Source: Sapria himalayana (taxonomy: Eukaryota > Streptophyta > Magnoliopsida > Malpighiales > Rafflesiaceae). Taken from it: a DNA stretch of 64,000 nt. The stretch lies in the NCBI GenBank assembly GCA_029783825.1, contig JAREIK010009572.1, forward strand, positions 80,061-144,060, given 5' to 3'. This document shows, one piece after another, positions 11,965 to 23,879 of the stretch; the stretch's first letter is position 1; each line of letters begins with the position of its first letter. Below the pieces are notes generated by a model. The model ran no database searches. It was not told where the DNA came from and saw only the letters and a list, made by a program, of their open reading frames with translations. Both the position numbers and the translations under genes were made by a program.

Positions 11965-13847
11965 TAAAGTTATTAAATGGGCTGGGATAGACTGGGCCAA
12001 CCTGATTTTTGGTGGCTCAACTGGGCCATTGTGCCGTGACTGGCATGGCACGGTCTAGTTAATATTAATAGTTAATTGTAAAATTAAATAAATAATTAAT
12101 TTTTCAAATTTTATTATATTAAATTTAATAAAACATAAAGTTTATTATAATAAACAATTAAAATTTTAAAATTAAATTTGTATGAATTAATAAAACTTAA
12201 ATATTAATAAAAACCAATGCAAAATACAAATCACAATAAATTAATATTCAAGCATCAATCCTCAAACTTAAAGTAATATTACTAATATAAAATAAACAAA
12301 GATAAAGATAATGTAAATGAGTAAATCTAATATCAGACATCAATGACTCAATCTGCCAATCGTCAGCGTCTTCAATCGTTAATTATTCTCAATATCATTA
12401 TCACACAGATCATCATCAGTAACTAATTCCTTTACTTTTATTGCAGTACTAGCATGATCTTAGATGTCCAAGCTCGAATCTTTCTAATCTTTCATGCATG
12501 CTAATACCTTAACAAAATATGACCATAATCTAGATCTCATATCCGAAATAATATTTACTGCAATAGAAAAAATAGACTCGATACTATGCTTGACACTGGA
12601 AGAGTCAATAGATTCCATATCATCTTAGATAGTACGGGATAAGTGTACTCATATAATTTCCATTATTATAATATATCAAGTTTCTTATTATCGGAATATA
12701 ATAGGATTGAGTAGTAATCGGTATATAAGTATCGAGATAGTTCTTTTCCTATTCATCGATCTATCCTGTCATTTTTCACTTACTATCTGAATGAAAAAGT
12801 TATCATATCCGAATATGATATCAATGTCTGTACTTGGATTCTCACTAGTATTACCACCATACCTAATATCATAGTATGTAATGTGCTCTGTCAACTTCTA
12901 ATGAATGAACCTTTTAGGTGGGTCTTCCTAGTTCATTCATGAGGATATGTATGTCAAAACGTTCCCTTCCCTTTTTCCCATAACCCTAATGTTCATGCAT
13001 GTATCTATATAATAAAGAGATGAAATGGTGGACTAGTACTTTAAGTACTTAGTTCCTATCTCTATTATCATATCGTTAAGTGTCAGATCATCTCGAAATT
13101 TCCTAAACATGTTTCTAATATTGCATATGTACCTGAGTACAATGCAAGTTGTGTGAATATAAACTGACGAACACATGTTTATCGTGTTATAAAAAATTTT
13201 TAGAAATTTCATAAATAAAATTCTTGTAGCCTAGTCAGTGTCATCAATAATAAGTTCGTTATTTTTATTATTGACATAGTCGGATATCACGTGTTCGTAT
13301 CCAACACATAACTCTTTCATTATGTATGTGTAATTTCAATCATGTCTCTCATCCTATTAGAATTTCTTCTTCTTAAGAAAATTATACTTTTTTAATTTTT
13401 TTTAATAAAAAATAGGCAGAATCCTTAGGACCATCAATTTCTGTATCATAGTTATTGGAGATGAAATTTAATGCCTTAGATTTGAATTTTTAAATTTTCT
13501 TGAACCGTTGGGTCGGTTCGAAAATCGAACCGATACTAATGGTCCAAAGTTCTAGAAGCTTCGGCTTCATAAACCATTGGGCTTGGGGTTGGGGGTCGTG
13601 GAAAAAATGATCGTAGGATTGGTTACGGGCCCAATTGAATTTGGATCCATCTGGAATCTGGCTTCGGAGTGGGGATGGGTCGGGACTCGGATCACCATTC
13701 GTTTAATTATGAGAATTTGTACCGACGGGCCATGGTACCGGGTCATGCCTGGTCCAACATGTTGCTTAGTAGACCCAGGCATGGCACGACACTAGCCATG
13801 CCGTGAGCAGGCCCGGTACGGGCTACATAGCCTATTTGACACCTCTA
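11965..13847. mobile_element. Second hAT copy (B), nested in copy A
   Basis: The left end TAAAGTTATTAAATGGGC and the right end GCCTATTTGACACCTCTA are recognisable, diverged family termini. Flanking 8-mers GACTAGGC and GGCAAGAC agree at 5 of 8 positions, and an alternative boundary shares CTAGGC, so the target duplication is ambiguous. The interior keeps the transposase C-terminal region but lacks roughly the part corresponding to 44470-45930 of copy C. It is an internal deletion derivative. Confidence 0.65.
12370..13340 (-). pseudogene. hAT transposase C-terminal remnant (copy B)
   Basis: Reading the minus strand from about 12660 downward, one frame gives YPVLSKM and LPVSSI, and the next frame gives FSIAVNIISDMRSRLW and VLACMKD. 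These match the hAT dimerisation domain, which typically runs Y-P-x-L-(S/A)-x-(M/L), then (I/L)-P-V-S, then F-S-x-(A/G)-G-x-x-(I/L), R-x-x-L and a final C-x-x-D-W block. The frame is broken at least twice and stops are present, so it cannot encode a working transposase. This is the best evidence that the whole GC-armed family is hAT and that its gene is antisense to the window. Confidence 0.75.
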
Positions 13848-14030
13848 GGCAAGACATGTGGGTTGTGCCCGGAAGGAGACAATTACCTCATGCCCAACAC
13901 GACACGATCCATGCCTTGGGCTGGTTGTACCCAGGTTCAGACACAATTCTGGACTATGCTGTGTAAGGCTAGGCATGACTCAGTAATGTCATGCCCGGGC
14001 TGCTCGCCCTACTTTACACCTAGTTTTAAT

Positions 14031-15235
14031 TAATAGTTATATCTTTTCATTTGTACTTATGTATTATAATAATTTTCTTATTTCTGAGAAGAGTTCTATT
14101 GATATGATGATTTTGCTTATTATGTATATAAATAATATTTTGATTATTAGAGATTATGAGTTGAGAATCATATGATTTAAGAAATATCTCATCATCATTC
14201 TAGAAAATAACGTTCGGAGAGTCATATACTTTTTGAGATATTTGTGATTTACTCAGTGAGATATATATTTTTGTTATATATGCGATATATAATTGATATT
14301 TTGATAAAGTTAAATCTTTTGAGTTAAATTGTAGTATATATTTTGATTGATTTATATAATATTTTTTCATGTGAGATGTGGTTATTGAAAGAATTATAGA
14401 CAAGATATATATTATGACAATCACTAGATCAAATATTATTTGTGCGATTAGTTTAACTAGTTGTTTCATAGATTCTGCTCAATAAGTTTAGTTAGTTGTT
14501 TTATAAATTAGACTCAATGATTTTTTTTCGATATAATTTTTTGCATGATGAGACATATGAAGAAATCTATATGATTCTGAATTTATTTCCAAGATAATGA
14601 GCATTTATAGTTAGTACTTAGCTGAGTACTTTCATTCTAGTAGACCATCAATTTCTATTGAGAAGAGGTTAACTTTAAATTTTTGTATATTTTTGGTCTT
14701 AAGTTAGTCTCTTGTAATTTAAGATAGATGAATATACTATGTAAATGCATACTTAAGTGCAATGAATATAATTATTTATTAGATGTCTTGAATCAAACCA
14801 ATTTATTAGGAGGTTGGATTTTTATTTTTTTTTAACAATTCTTTAATGTATTAGTTAGTTAATGAAATATCTAATCTTCAATGTAATATTTAATTAACAT
14901 ATAAAATATATAACTGTAGTCTATTTCTTTTTTAAGGATAAAATTAATAAAGAGATCGTTGTTATAGTTTTTATTCAGATAATAAGTCAACTATCATATA
15001 TTTTTATGAAATTTTGGAAAAAATGTCAATTTATATTCATTTCTCTAAATTTAAAAATTTTTTTTAAATTTTTACACATCAGCTTTAGGAGAGTGTTGCA
15101 GTTTCAATTTAATTTTAGTTTGCATGTTTTTATTTTTAGGAGAGGGTTGTCTTTTTTTTTCCAAGTATATAAGGGCTCCTCCTATACATCTATGATATTT
15201 CATTTTTAAATAGTGAGTATATTTATTGTTCTGCT
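14031..15235 (+). pseudogene. Decayed Copia RT/RNase H remnant (right half)
   Basis: Near 14135-14175 a frame gives ILIIRDYELRII, the Copia polymerase box and its downstream helix. The 14590-14700 block matches the RNase H region seen at 47030 and 60230. It resumes the Copia sequence broken off at 8048. TATATAAGGGC near 15165 suggests an LTR start-site region at the end. All frames are heavily interrupted. Confidence 0.55.
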
Positions 15236-16267
15236 TTAATTTCAACAATTTGTGTGGATGATCAAATGATAATTTTAATTTGAGATATTCTCACATATAA
15301 AATCTCTAGGTATATTCAAATTTTTATTGGGATTGACATTTTCAGATTTTACATTTGAATAATTTTTATTTATTTTTTTGTTGTGTCAGAGGTACTCTGA
15401 AGTTTTTTCGAGATAAGTTGTTTTTTCTTAATCATGATTCATGTCAAGTTTGTGAGTGATTGTATGCGGCACCAACAAATTGTTGTTGCTGAAACTCGGG
15501 GAATCACAATATGTTATCATAATCTTTTTGTCAAATATTTAATAAAAAGATTACCACGTGTATGTGGTACCTTTGGCTGTGGGGATTTTTTTTTGGAGTT
15601 GCTTGTGTGTGTGTGTGTGTGCATGTGCATGCACATGTGCTATCAAACTATTTCTTTTCTCTTAGAAGTAGCTTAAAATTATTGAAAATCAAGATGTAGC
15701 ACATTATATCTTGTATTACTTGCGAGATCATGTTGTGGTCCATGTTATGAGTTATCCGTGAGCAATTTAACATCATTTGAACTTTGTTTTAATGATTGTA
15801 TTTTGAAGCACATCAGAGAATATTGAAGCATAACTGATTCACCGTCCTCAAACTTTATTGCCGGATGAGTTTGAATCAATTTTTTTCTTAGAATTAGCAA
15901 TATGTTTCATTGTTGATCACACACAATGTCTCCTGATTGTGTTTTTGGCATGTGATGTGAAGCCATTGTGATGCAAATCTGAGCTAGCATCGTATGATTG
16001 ATGCTTCTGTTCATGGAAAATGATTTCTGAACCTCTCATTGATTTTGTAGCAGCATTCAATGGCAGAATTGGGTTATCCAATAGGGAAGCCACAATAGTT
16101 CAGTGCATTTTGCTTTATATCGTTGTTAGACATTTAGAAAATTTGAATGCATGTGTCCATAGTTATTAAAGGTATCCCTTAGATGCTAATTGGAAAAAAC
16201 ACCTCCTTAAATAACTCTTCTTGTGTCCATGTTCCTTTAGAGAAATTAATTGTTGCTTTATTTTCAG
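15236..16267. other. Non-coding sequence upstream of first visible TAF1 exon
   Basis: Probably TAF1 intron if an upstream exon exists outside the window. The last bases form a good acceptor: a T-rich tract ending TTTATTTTCAG at 16267. No exon encoding the TAF1 N-terminal region was recognised here. It contains the alternating purine-pyrimidine tract listed separately. Confidence 0.5.
15604..15640. repeat. (TG)n tract joined to a perfect palindrome
   Basis: Thirty-seven consecutive bases alternate purine and pyrimidine: a TG run followed by the 16-bp perfect palindrome CATGTGCATGCACATG and its flanks. Such sequence can adopt Z-DNA or a cruciform. Confidence 0.85.
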
Positions 16268-17320
16268 ATAAATATAAAAATATGAAGCTTCTTGATGTCG
16301 TCGAAGAAGATGAAAAGTCTTTTTTAAGAGGCCGTTGTAGTTTGATTCTGCCATCACAGTCGCGATGTGTTCCGCCCAATGTTACTTTTTTGCCTGATAT
16401 TCCACAGTCAAAATCATTTGCTGCTGCGCTTCAAGATGATCCAAAAGAGGAGCATTGGGTTGTTGCAGAACCCCTAAACAGTGATTCAAGTAATATTTTT
16501 CCAGGATGGCCATCATCATGGCATTCAGTTATTTATTCTCTTGATCAGCTAGATTGGGAAGATCAAATTTTATGGGACAATTTAGCAGTAGACGGTCACC
16601 TTTTGAACAGGGCAGGATCCACTATCATTGGAGAAGCTGAAGGACGGTCCTGGTTTGGAGATCTTTGCCTAGAGGTCCCAATGGAGATGAATGAGAAAGA
16701 TAGCTGCCTCTCTCCCATAGATCTCCAATCCTCCAGGATTCCGTAAGTTCTCAACATCCATCAAGGCCTAAAACCACAGTGCGTTTGGTACACTGTCATC
16801 CCCAACTTTTGAGGTTAGAATGTTGTCCTGGGGCAATGATGGATTTTCAAATTGAAGATGCAATTGATAATAAGATGGTTGCAGAGCCATCCTCAAATGG
16901 TTTTTTAATGCAATCCAACCAATCCCGCCTCCCAACATTTAAAATGATGGAAGAATCATGGTTAGGTGGCATCATTTGGGATCCTCCTCTCAAGGCCATT
17001 GAAAATTGCAGGCTAATTCTTGATCTTCAGGATGAGCGCATGTTTTTCCAAAATTTAGATAAGGCTAATAATGAAGATCTTCAGCCTCATTCTGGGGCTA
17101 TGTTTGTCCCAAAATCCCTCGGCAATGGTGTTGCCCCGTTTTCGTATCATGGATGTCTTTGTGATTGGAAATTCAATATTGCCAATGATAAGTTCTACGC
17201 AAACAATAAAATTTCTCAGGAGTTACAATCAAATTTCACTAAATGGGCTGCATTTGGGTTCAAGATTCATCATTCTGCTCCTGCTATCAAGTTACAAACA
17301 CAGAAAGTGAAGTTGAGCAA
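16268..17320 (+). CDS. TAF1: TAF1 exon block 1 (frameshifted)
   Basis: Begins after TTTTCAG (AG at 16266-16267). The upstream ATG at 16183 follows an in-frame stop and precedes this acceptor, so it is probably not a real start. The first frame encodes a V-V-E-E-D-E acidic segment and L-D-Q-L-D-W-E-D near 16537-16560. It runs into a stop at 16744. The second frame resumes with H-P-Q-L-L-R-L-E, W-L-G-G-I-I-W-D-P near 16960, L-I-L-D-L-Q-D-E and G-A-M, then A-x-K-L-Q-T. The switch must fall between 16704 and 16743 because the second frame has a stop at 16701. GTAAGTTC at 16743 looks like a donor, but any acceptor restoring the frame would give an intron under 40 bp. The exon ends AGCAA before GTATGA at 17321. 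Confidence 0.8.
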
Positions 17321-17465
17321 GTATGATTTATTGCGTAATTCTCTCTGCTCTTGCAGCCTTTTTTTTTATCTTGATTTTTTTTTGTTATGAAAAAAACTCT
17401 TGCTCCTTGTTTTGCTGCAACTCTTTTTGTTGGTTTTTTTTTCTTTTCCATGGTAAATTGTGCAG
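17321..17465 (+). other. TAF1 intron, 145 bp
   Basis: GTATGA donor and TTGTGCAG acceptor with a strongly T-rich interior. The split codon AA|T joins to give N-K-D, the residues expected in TAF1 at this point. The short ORFs inside are intronic. Confidence 0.85.
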
Positions 17466-17665
17466 TAAGGATCTAGCGAATTTTCATCGGCTAAAAGCCA
17501 TATGGTATCCACATTTTTGTGAGGCATCGACAAAAGAGCAAAAGAAGTCATCATTTGGTGCGATGAATATTTTATTGAAGTGCATAGGTGGAAAAGGATG
17601 TAAGCTGCACATTGATGCTGGGGAAACCATGTCTTCTGTCAAAGCTAAAGCTCTCAAAAAACTAG
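17466..17665 (+). CDS. TAF1: TAF1 exon block 2, start of ubiquitin-like domain
   Basis: 200 bp, no stop in the splice-defined frame. It encodes K-D-L-A-N-F-H-R and a W-Y-P-H block. The first half of the ubiquitin-like domain follows: a beta hairpin (M-N-I-L-L-K-C-I-G-G-K-G) and the helix start (S-S-V-K-A-K-A-L-K-K-L). It ends with one base of a split Asp codon before the GTTCTT donor. This insert is a known feature of plant TAF1 proteins and I saw no damage in it. Confidence 0.88.
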
Positions 17666-17859
17666 GTTCTTATGCTTATCTTTCTGTGATTTGTTCATTT
17701 CAATGCTTGTTTTGTTAGCCACTAGTCATCAGCACCTATAGTTTGTTGTGCTGTTGGACATCTTTTAATGGAATATCTTTCTTATAGTTGGTTTCTTTTC
17801 AGATTTTGACACTGTTTGGCAATGAAATATGCTTCTTGACAGATACCTTTCTCTTGTAG

Positions 17860-18097
17860 ATTTTAAACTACCAGAGATTGTCAAGATTATATATTGTGGG
17901 AAAGAGCTTGATGACCATGTGCCTCTTGCAGCACAGAATATTACACCAAACTCAATGCTTTATCTCGCCTGCACTAAAATTCACTTGTGGCCAAAGTCAG
18001 AAAGAGTTCCTGGAGAGAACAAGTCTTTATGCCCTCCAGGAGCATTTAAAAAGAAAAGTGACCTTTCTGTAAAAGATGGTCATGTTTTTTTAATGGA
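17860..18097 (+). CDS. TAF1: TAF1 exon block 3, end of ubiquitin-like domain
   Basis: Starts after CTCTTGTAG. The split codon gives D-F-K-L-P-E, followed by K-I-I-Y-C-G-K-E-L-D and N-S-M-L-Y-L, the second half of the ubiquitin-like fold. Then comes the TAF1 block K-I-H-L-W-P, P-G-A-F-K-K-K-S-D-L-S-V-K-D-G-H-V-F-L-M-E. The exon ends ATGGA before a strong GTATGT donor at 18098. The frame is open throughout. Phase 2 at the donor matches only the acceptor at 50844, where the split Glu codon and Y-F-K-E-R-P follow. Confidence 0.9.
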
Positions 18098-18133
18098 GTA
18101 TGTGATGCAGTCCTGTATCTTCCCAATTGATTA

Positions 18134-19870
18134 GTGAGGAAATTCGAAATGGATTAAATGCTGTCATGGTTTTGTATCTTAGGTTGAGACTAGAAAAATG
18201 CCTTTTTGGCTAGGGGAGTATTTTTGCTCGATTAGCATACATGTACATTGCTATAGTTTTTTTTTGCTGTGACTTTTTTTTTTGTTTATTTATGTTTTAT
18301 ATTTTATGAATGGGAGCACACGTGTGTTGTCCCAATACACTGCCAGCACTATGTATTTAGGGTTCAATTGTACACGTGATCATGCATTTTCTATTGAGAC
18401 TTTGATTGAGTTTTTGTGGCTTAACTTTCTACATGATATCCGAGTCAAATCCTAGGTTATGTTTGTAAACCTAGTGTGGGTAGTTGTAAATAGTGCATGT
18501 GTGTGTACTATTCAAAAGAAAAGTGCACAACATCAATGCTCCCTTCATTTATCTCACTGCTAGATAAGGGAAGATGCACATTGTACAAAAAGTATAATGC
18601 TCGACACTATAGAGAGAACAAGATCAACACCCACTAAGTTGACATCGTGTAGAGGTAACATGCACTGTATGTGAAATAATGCATGTGTGTGTGTAAGTGC
18701 AATGAACAAAGAGAGTGTGTAGTAAATTGAATGTTTGTGTGAGGTGGTGCACATGTGTGTGGAAATGTGCGCCGTGGATAGAATAGTGCAATGTGTACAG
18801 TGTAGGAGCAATCTGTATAGTGATTTGGAATGATTAATTTTTTTTTTGTAGTATGCCTCGTATTTATTCATAAATTGATGATGTTGAGATTCTAGTAATT
18901 ATTTTATTGAGATTCAAACATAGAAATTATTTGTAACGAGTTGCAAAAGTTCAGAAATGATTATTTTGTTAGTTGATGATTAACCACCTGACGAATGTAC
19001 CACCTAGCGATGAGATGAATGATAAATGACTACGAATCAATTCTTATCTTTTGATTGATATGTGATAATCAATCATAGTAGAGTTAACATCATTATTGTA
19101 CTCATATCGGATGATGCATATATATGATATATTCTATAACATATGAGATTTTATGGAAGTCATTACTCATTTTATCCATTTTACTTAAAATGCTCTACAA
19201 CTTTTTGTAAGTTTTTCTGTAGAGGTCCATGTGCTTGAGAAAGTAAGATAGTTGGAGTGATTTTTTAGCATGATGTTTCTTTCATTTTCTACCAGATAGT
19301 TTTTATACATTTCAATCGTATTTTGGGCGATTGGAAGTTTTTCACCAAATTGGAATTATATATCATTGATCAATTTAATATATATGAGGCTGATTGTGAC
19401 TGACAGAGATATGTCATTTAATATATACTAGCAGTTTAGAGACTACCAGTCATGGTAGTGACAAATATAAGAGAGCTTCAATACTATGGCATACACCAAG
19501 ATGATGAACCATACCTGACAAACTTATTGAGAGATAATTTCATATAATAAGCAAACAGCACTTTAAAGTAGTGTGGGGGACATGCCACAATCAGAACTAT
19601 CTAAGAGTCCTCACATTATGATCTCTTTATGACCTTTACTACAGAAGAATATGTATAATTTCTTATTAATAAGATAATATCAAATATTTCCTAGTCTTCT
19701 GATACTACAATGCAGTTTATGGTGTCCATTGACTCGATGCCCACTGTGTCAATGCTTTTGGTGCTCAAAAAGTGCTTCTTGTGTGATGATTGTCTATGCA
19801 TGGTGTAACTAGGGTTGTAATGTAGTTTTTGGTATGTTTCAAGTATGTTTTTTGGCCAGGGCTACTATGC
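18134..19870. other. Intron sequence without recognised element
   Basis: AT-rich, with TG-rich patches near 18360-18760 (GTGTGTGT runs). The minus-strand ORF at 18560-18871 is a translation of these patches. No element ends or protein motifs were recognised. Confidence 0.5.
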
Positions 19871-21130
19871 AGTTTCTAGTGCATGTATGCATGTGGCTGT
19901 ACAATAAGGATGTATGGTTTGTGGTTGGTTTGTTTGATTAGTTTTCTTAGTGGTTTATTACATTTAATAATGGAGGAATTTAAAATTCTAGTTATTACTT
20001 TATTGAAGTTTGAAAATTAGAATTACTCACATTGAGCGACGAGAATTAATACGTATTTATTTCTTTGAATTGGTGATAAATTGAAAATTTTTTATTTTGA
20101 GATTTTTGTGAGGAGCATGTCTTGGCTGAAAAGGTGGATAAAGCGTATGATTTTACACTTTGGCATATAAAGGTATATGTCTTATGTGTTATTCATATTT
20201 TTTGGGATGCCTCGAGGTGATTTCTCGCCACCTTGCATCAAGATGTGTCTAAAGGCACATCTCATAAATGCTTTTTGAAAACACGTGAGTTTCTTTCTTG
20301 TGCATGTGTGTGTGTGGCTGTACAATAAGGATGCATGGTTTGTGGTTGGTTTGTTTGTTTGATTTTCTTAGTGGTTTATTATATTTAATTATGGAGGAAT
20401 TTAAAATTCTAGTTATTACTTTATTAAAGTTTAAAAATTAGAATTACTTACAATGAGCGACAAGAATTAATATGTATTTATTTCTTTGAATTGGTAATAA
20501 ATTGAACATTTTTTTATTTTGAGATTTTTGTGAGGTGCATGTCTTGGCTGTAAAGGTGGATAAGGCGTAAGATTTTACACCTTGGCATAGAAAGGTGTAT
20601 GCCTTATGTGCTATTCATATTTTTTGGGTAGCCCCGAGGTGATTTCTCACCACCTCGCATCAAATCGTGTCTTAAGGCACGTCTCAAAATGCATTTTGAA
20701 AACACTAGAGTTTCTAGTGCATGTGTGTGTGTGGCTGTACAATAAGGATGTATGGTTTGTGGTTAGTTTGTTTGATTGATTTTCTTAATGGTTTATTATT
20801 TTTAATTATGGTGGAATTAAAAATTCTAATTATTACTTTATTGAAGTTTGAAAATTAGAATTACTCACAATGAGTGACTAGAATTAATACGTATTTATTT
20901 CTTTGAATTGGTGATAAATTAATTTTTTTTATTTTGTGAATTTTGTGAGGTGCATATCTTGGCTGAAAAGGTGGATAAGGCGTATGCTTTTACAATTTGG
21001 CATTGAAAAGTGTATGCATTATGTGCTATTCACATTTTTTGGGATGCCTCGAGGCAATTTCTCACCACCTCACATCAAAACGTGTCTTTAGGCATGCCTC
21101 ATGAATGCTTTTTGAAAACAATAGAATTTT
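19871..21130. repeat. Three-copy tandem repeat, ~420-bp unit
   Basis: GTGGCTGTACAATAAGGATG starts at 19893, 20314 and 20731, giving periods of 421 and 417 bp. Each unit runs through TTATGGAGGAATT-like, GAATTAATACGTATTTATT-like and GGATGCCTCGAGG-like blocks to a TTTTTGAAAACAC-like end. The third copy decays at about 21130. Copies differ by scattered substitutions and small indels. No ORF is conserved. Confidence 0.9.
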
Positions 21131-23870
21131 TCTTTACAAATTGATAAAAACTCATGTTCTAGTTTCTTTTCTTTTACTTTTTTTATTCTTAATTTTTTTG
21201 ATGGAAGTTCACAACATGTAGTTTGACCATGTAATTTTTTCATGTGTTTGTACACTTAGATTTTTAATTTGATGCCATTGAGTGTTATCTATCATTATTG
21301 AAGTTATTAAGATTAAATTTTTTGTTTGCTTTCTTTAAAATTTAAATGGTTTTAAAATTAGGTTTCGCAAACTTATATCAAAGTTGGTTTCAAAAAAGGA
21401 ATACAACAGTAATAAAAAACTAAAAACTTGACACTCTATTCAAGTCTCTTTAAGATTTTCATAAAAAATATTTTTTAATGTTATGCTATCTGAATATTTG
21501 TTATATTAATAATTTTATTTTAGATTTTCTTTCAAAATAAAAAATAATTTTTCAAATATGTGTTTTGTCTATTTGTGAAATATTCGATCTAAGACTATGT
21601 ATCTTGTTGTATGATTGTAATAGTGATGAGTAGTGTGAGTATAAAACAAAAAGGTGACATATTAAGTTGGTGACATATCAAAAGTATCTCACAAGTAAAT
21701 GTGTTTATTATTCAAAATTCTACCTTTGTAGTTAATCTTGAAATATTAGTTGTTTCTTACTTTTTTAAGAAATAAGTTTATTTTTATGAAAAATATATAA
21801 TACTTTTATAGAAGTCATATAAGTGTATAGTGATCACAAAATCAAATATGAATATTTAGCCAACTATATGTGCTCATGATTACTTAAAGAAATCCTTAGT
21901 CTTGGAGATTTCTTCCCATTCATTAATATGTGAAGAAGTGCGTGAATATGAATCTGGCTAGTTAAATATAGAAAAAAAAATTAATTATATTGATGATATA
22001 TGATATATTTAGTTTAATTATAGTCGTATAATTAATATTCTTTATAATTATTTTTTAAGTGGTAGAATCAATTGGAGGGATCATATTAGAAGTGAAATCG
22101 ATACATATATCAAATGAAATATCTCCTGAAGAACAATTTAAAGGATGAACTTCGATAGTAGTATCAGACACTTAAATTTTCTATGATAAAGTTATATCCA
22201 TTGTAGAATATGTGGCCTTTATAGTAACAACATTTCCAAGTCTTACAAGATTATTTTTTTAGAACCGTGCATGAAGAATTTTTTTTTTAGTTGGATGATC
22301 CTTAACTTGTCATATTTAATAATTAAAATGTCATTCACCTAGACAATCTTTGAAATTACTTTTTCATTACTCTTAGATTGGTCTATATTTAATAATTAAA
22401 ATGTCATTCGCCCAGATAATCTTTGAAATTACTCTTTCATTAGTGTTCCTTTAAAAAAATAATAATAAGTCTATAACACACATATGTAACTTTAATGAGG
22501 TGCCCATCTGTGAAAAAAATTAAGAATAATTTTTCAATGAGTGATTTATGTTTTTCAATACCTTACGTAATCTATAATTTCATTTGATTATGATATTGGA
22601 AACTTAAATGACTGCTCCATATACATTTACTTTTCAAGATGACCGTGAATAAATAATTTTTTCACTTGTAATTGATATATTTTACAATTCTAAGATATTC
22701 TAAGGAAAATAAAAAATTTTTCAGAGATTATCTTGATAATGAGAGAGAAGTGTCCTTGTAGTCTACACCATATGTTTCAGTGAATCCCATCGCTATAATT
22801 CATATGTAAAGATAATCTTACTTGTCATATGTACATATCTTCATAGTGATTACTCATTCGTAACTAATAAAAATCTTCTCAAAAGCAAAATATTAATTTT
22901 TAAGTTTCATTAGAGTAAAATGTATGTATCTTTTCTTTCATGATTTGACAACATCCTGTATGAGATAATATTTTAAAAAGAAACTTGAATATTTTAGAAA
23001 CAATAAGAGAAATGATAAAAAGAATAAACGGAACTGATAAAAACTATTAGATAACTCATGAAATCAAAAGTTGAGTATAACTCATCTTGCATTTTCAGAG
23101 AGCAATTGAAATGTCAAAAGTAGAGTGGTTGGTTACATGATCATTTGTTTCTTAGTAGGTTTTTCTTTGGTTCGAGCAAGTTTTATATCTCTCTCATTTT
23201 TAATCGAAACTATAAGTTCTATGTGATCAAGTTTATAAGTTACAACTCAATATGATTCTGCATTAGAGAAGATTTATAGATTACTGTGTTATATGGGCTT
23301 GAATGAGATTTCTTTTTTTGGAAATCTCGCTTGTTTTAGACACAATACGATCAGAATTTATTGAAAAATATGATGAATCTTTGAAAGTACTATCATTTTA
23401 AGTACAAATATATTTAGTCATAGATGGCATGTGATTTTCTCTACTAATTATTTGTCCAAGTAGGACTATAAGTGAAGAAGAAAGAGTTATGGATATAGGT
23501 ATAACTTCTAGAGTCACACTCTTAAATTATTAAAAAAAGAGTAATGATCAAAAATAATATTATCAACACTCAATAAAATCATATTAGTCTTTTGTATTTT
23601 AAGGCATTAAATGCTAGCTTATCCAATTATGTAAATTCATCGATTAAAAAATAAGCACATAAAGTTTTTTAGTACAAATTAAGTAATCTCTCTCAGAGAA
23701 GTAATATCAAAAAGAGTATATGCTTAGAAAAATAAAAAATATTAGAGATTATTTGATTGATGAGATATATTACAATATCTTCTCATAAATATTTTTGAAT
23801 ATTTTTTAATTAGGAGTGTCCTAATTGTATTAATTAGATATATATTTTTCTCATGGATGAAAAAAATAAA
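21131..23870 (-). pseudogene. Decayed antisense Copia remnant
   Basis: Reading the minus strand from about 22360, the frame gives VNDILIIKYDKLRIIQLKK, the Copia RT polymerase box and following helix. The same box recurs once more because of a local tandem duplication at 22314-22445. The rest is AT-rich with frequent stops; the 21170-21330 part looks LTR-like. No intact gene is present. Confidence 0.5.
22314..22450. repeat. 73-bp tandem duplication in Copia remnant
   Basis: ATTTAATAATTAAAATG occurs at 22314 and again at 22387, and the similarity continues through an AATCTTTGAAATTACT block in both. It duplicates the RT active-site region of the antisense Copia remnant. Confidence 0.75.
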
Positions 23871-23879
23871 CTAAACTAG

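Larger units (their letters stand above)
8057..14022. mobile_element. Nested hAT transposon with perfect 8-bp target duplication
   Basis: The left end reads GAGAGATGTCAAATGGG and the right end closes with TTTACACCTA, imperfect terminal inverted repeats of the local hAT family. Direct flanks 8049-8056 and 14023-14030 are both GTTTTAAT, the 8-bp duplication expected of hAT insertion. The interior has a GC-rich left arm, an AT-rich minus-strand transposase remnant, a GC-rich right arm interrupted by a Mutator-like element (10648-11577), and a second hAT copy (11965-13847). Without its passengers the element would be about 3.1 kb, against 3.6 kb for the related copy at 43062-46697. It sits in a Copia RT remnant. 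Confidence 0.85.

Noticed and set aside
16183..16267. ATG at 16183 as the TAF1 start codon
   Set aside because: It is directly preceded by an in-frame stop, and a strong splice acceptor lies at 16267; family similarity begins only after that acceptor.
16743..16779. Mini-intron in TAF1 block 1 starting at GTAAGTTC
   Set aside because: The donor looks good, but any acceptor that restores the frame gives an intron of under 40 bp, below the usual plant minimum. A frameshift is simpler.
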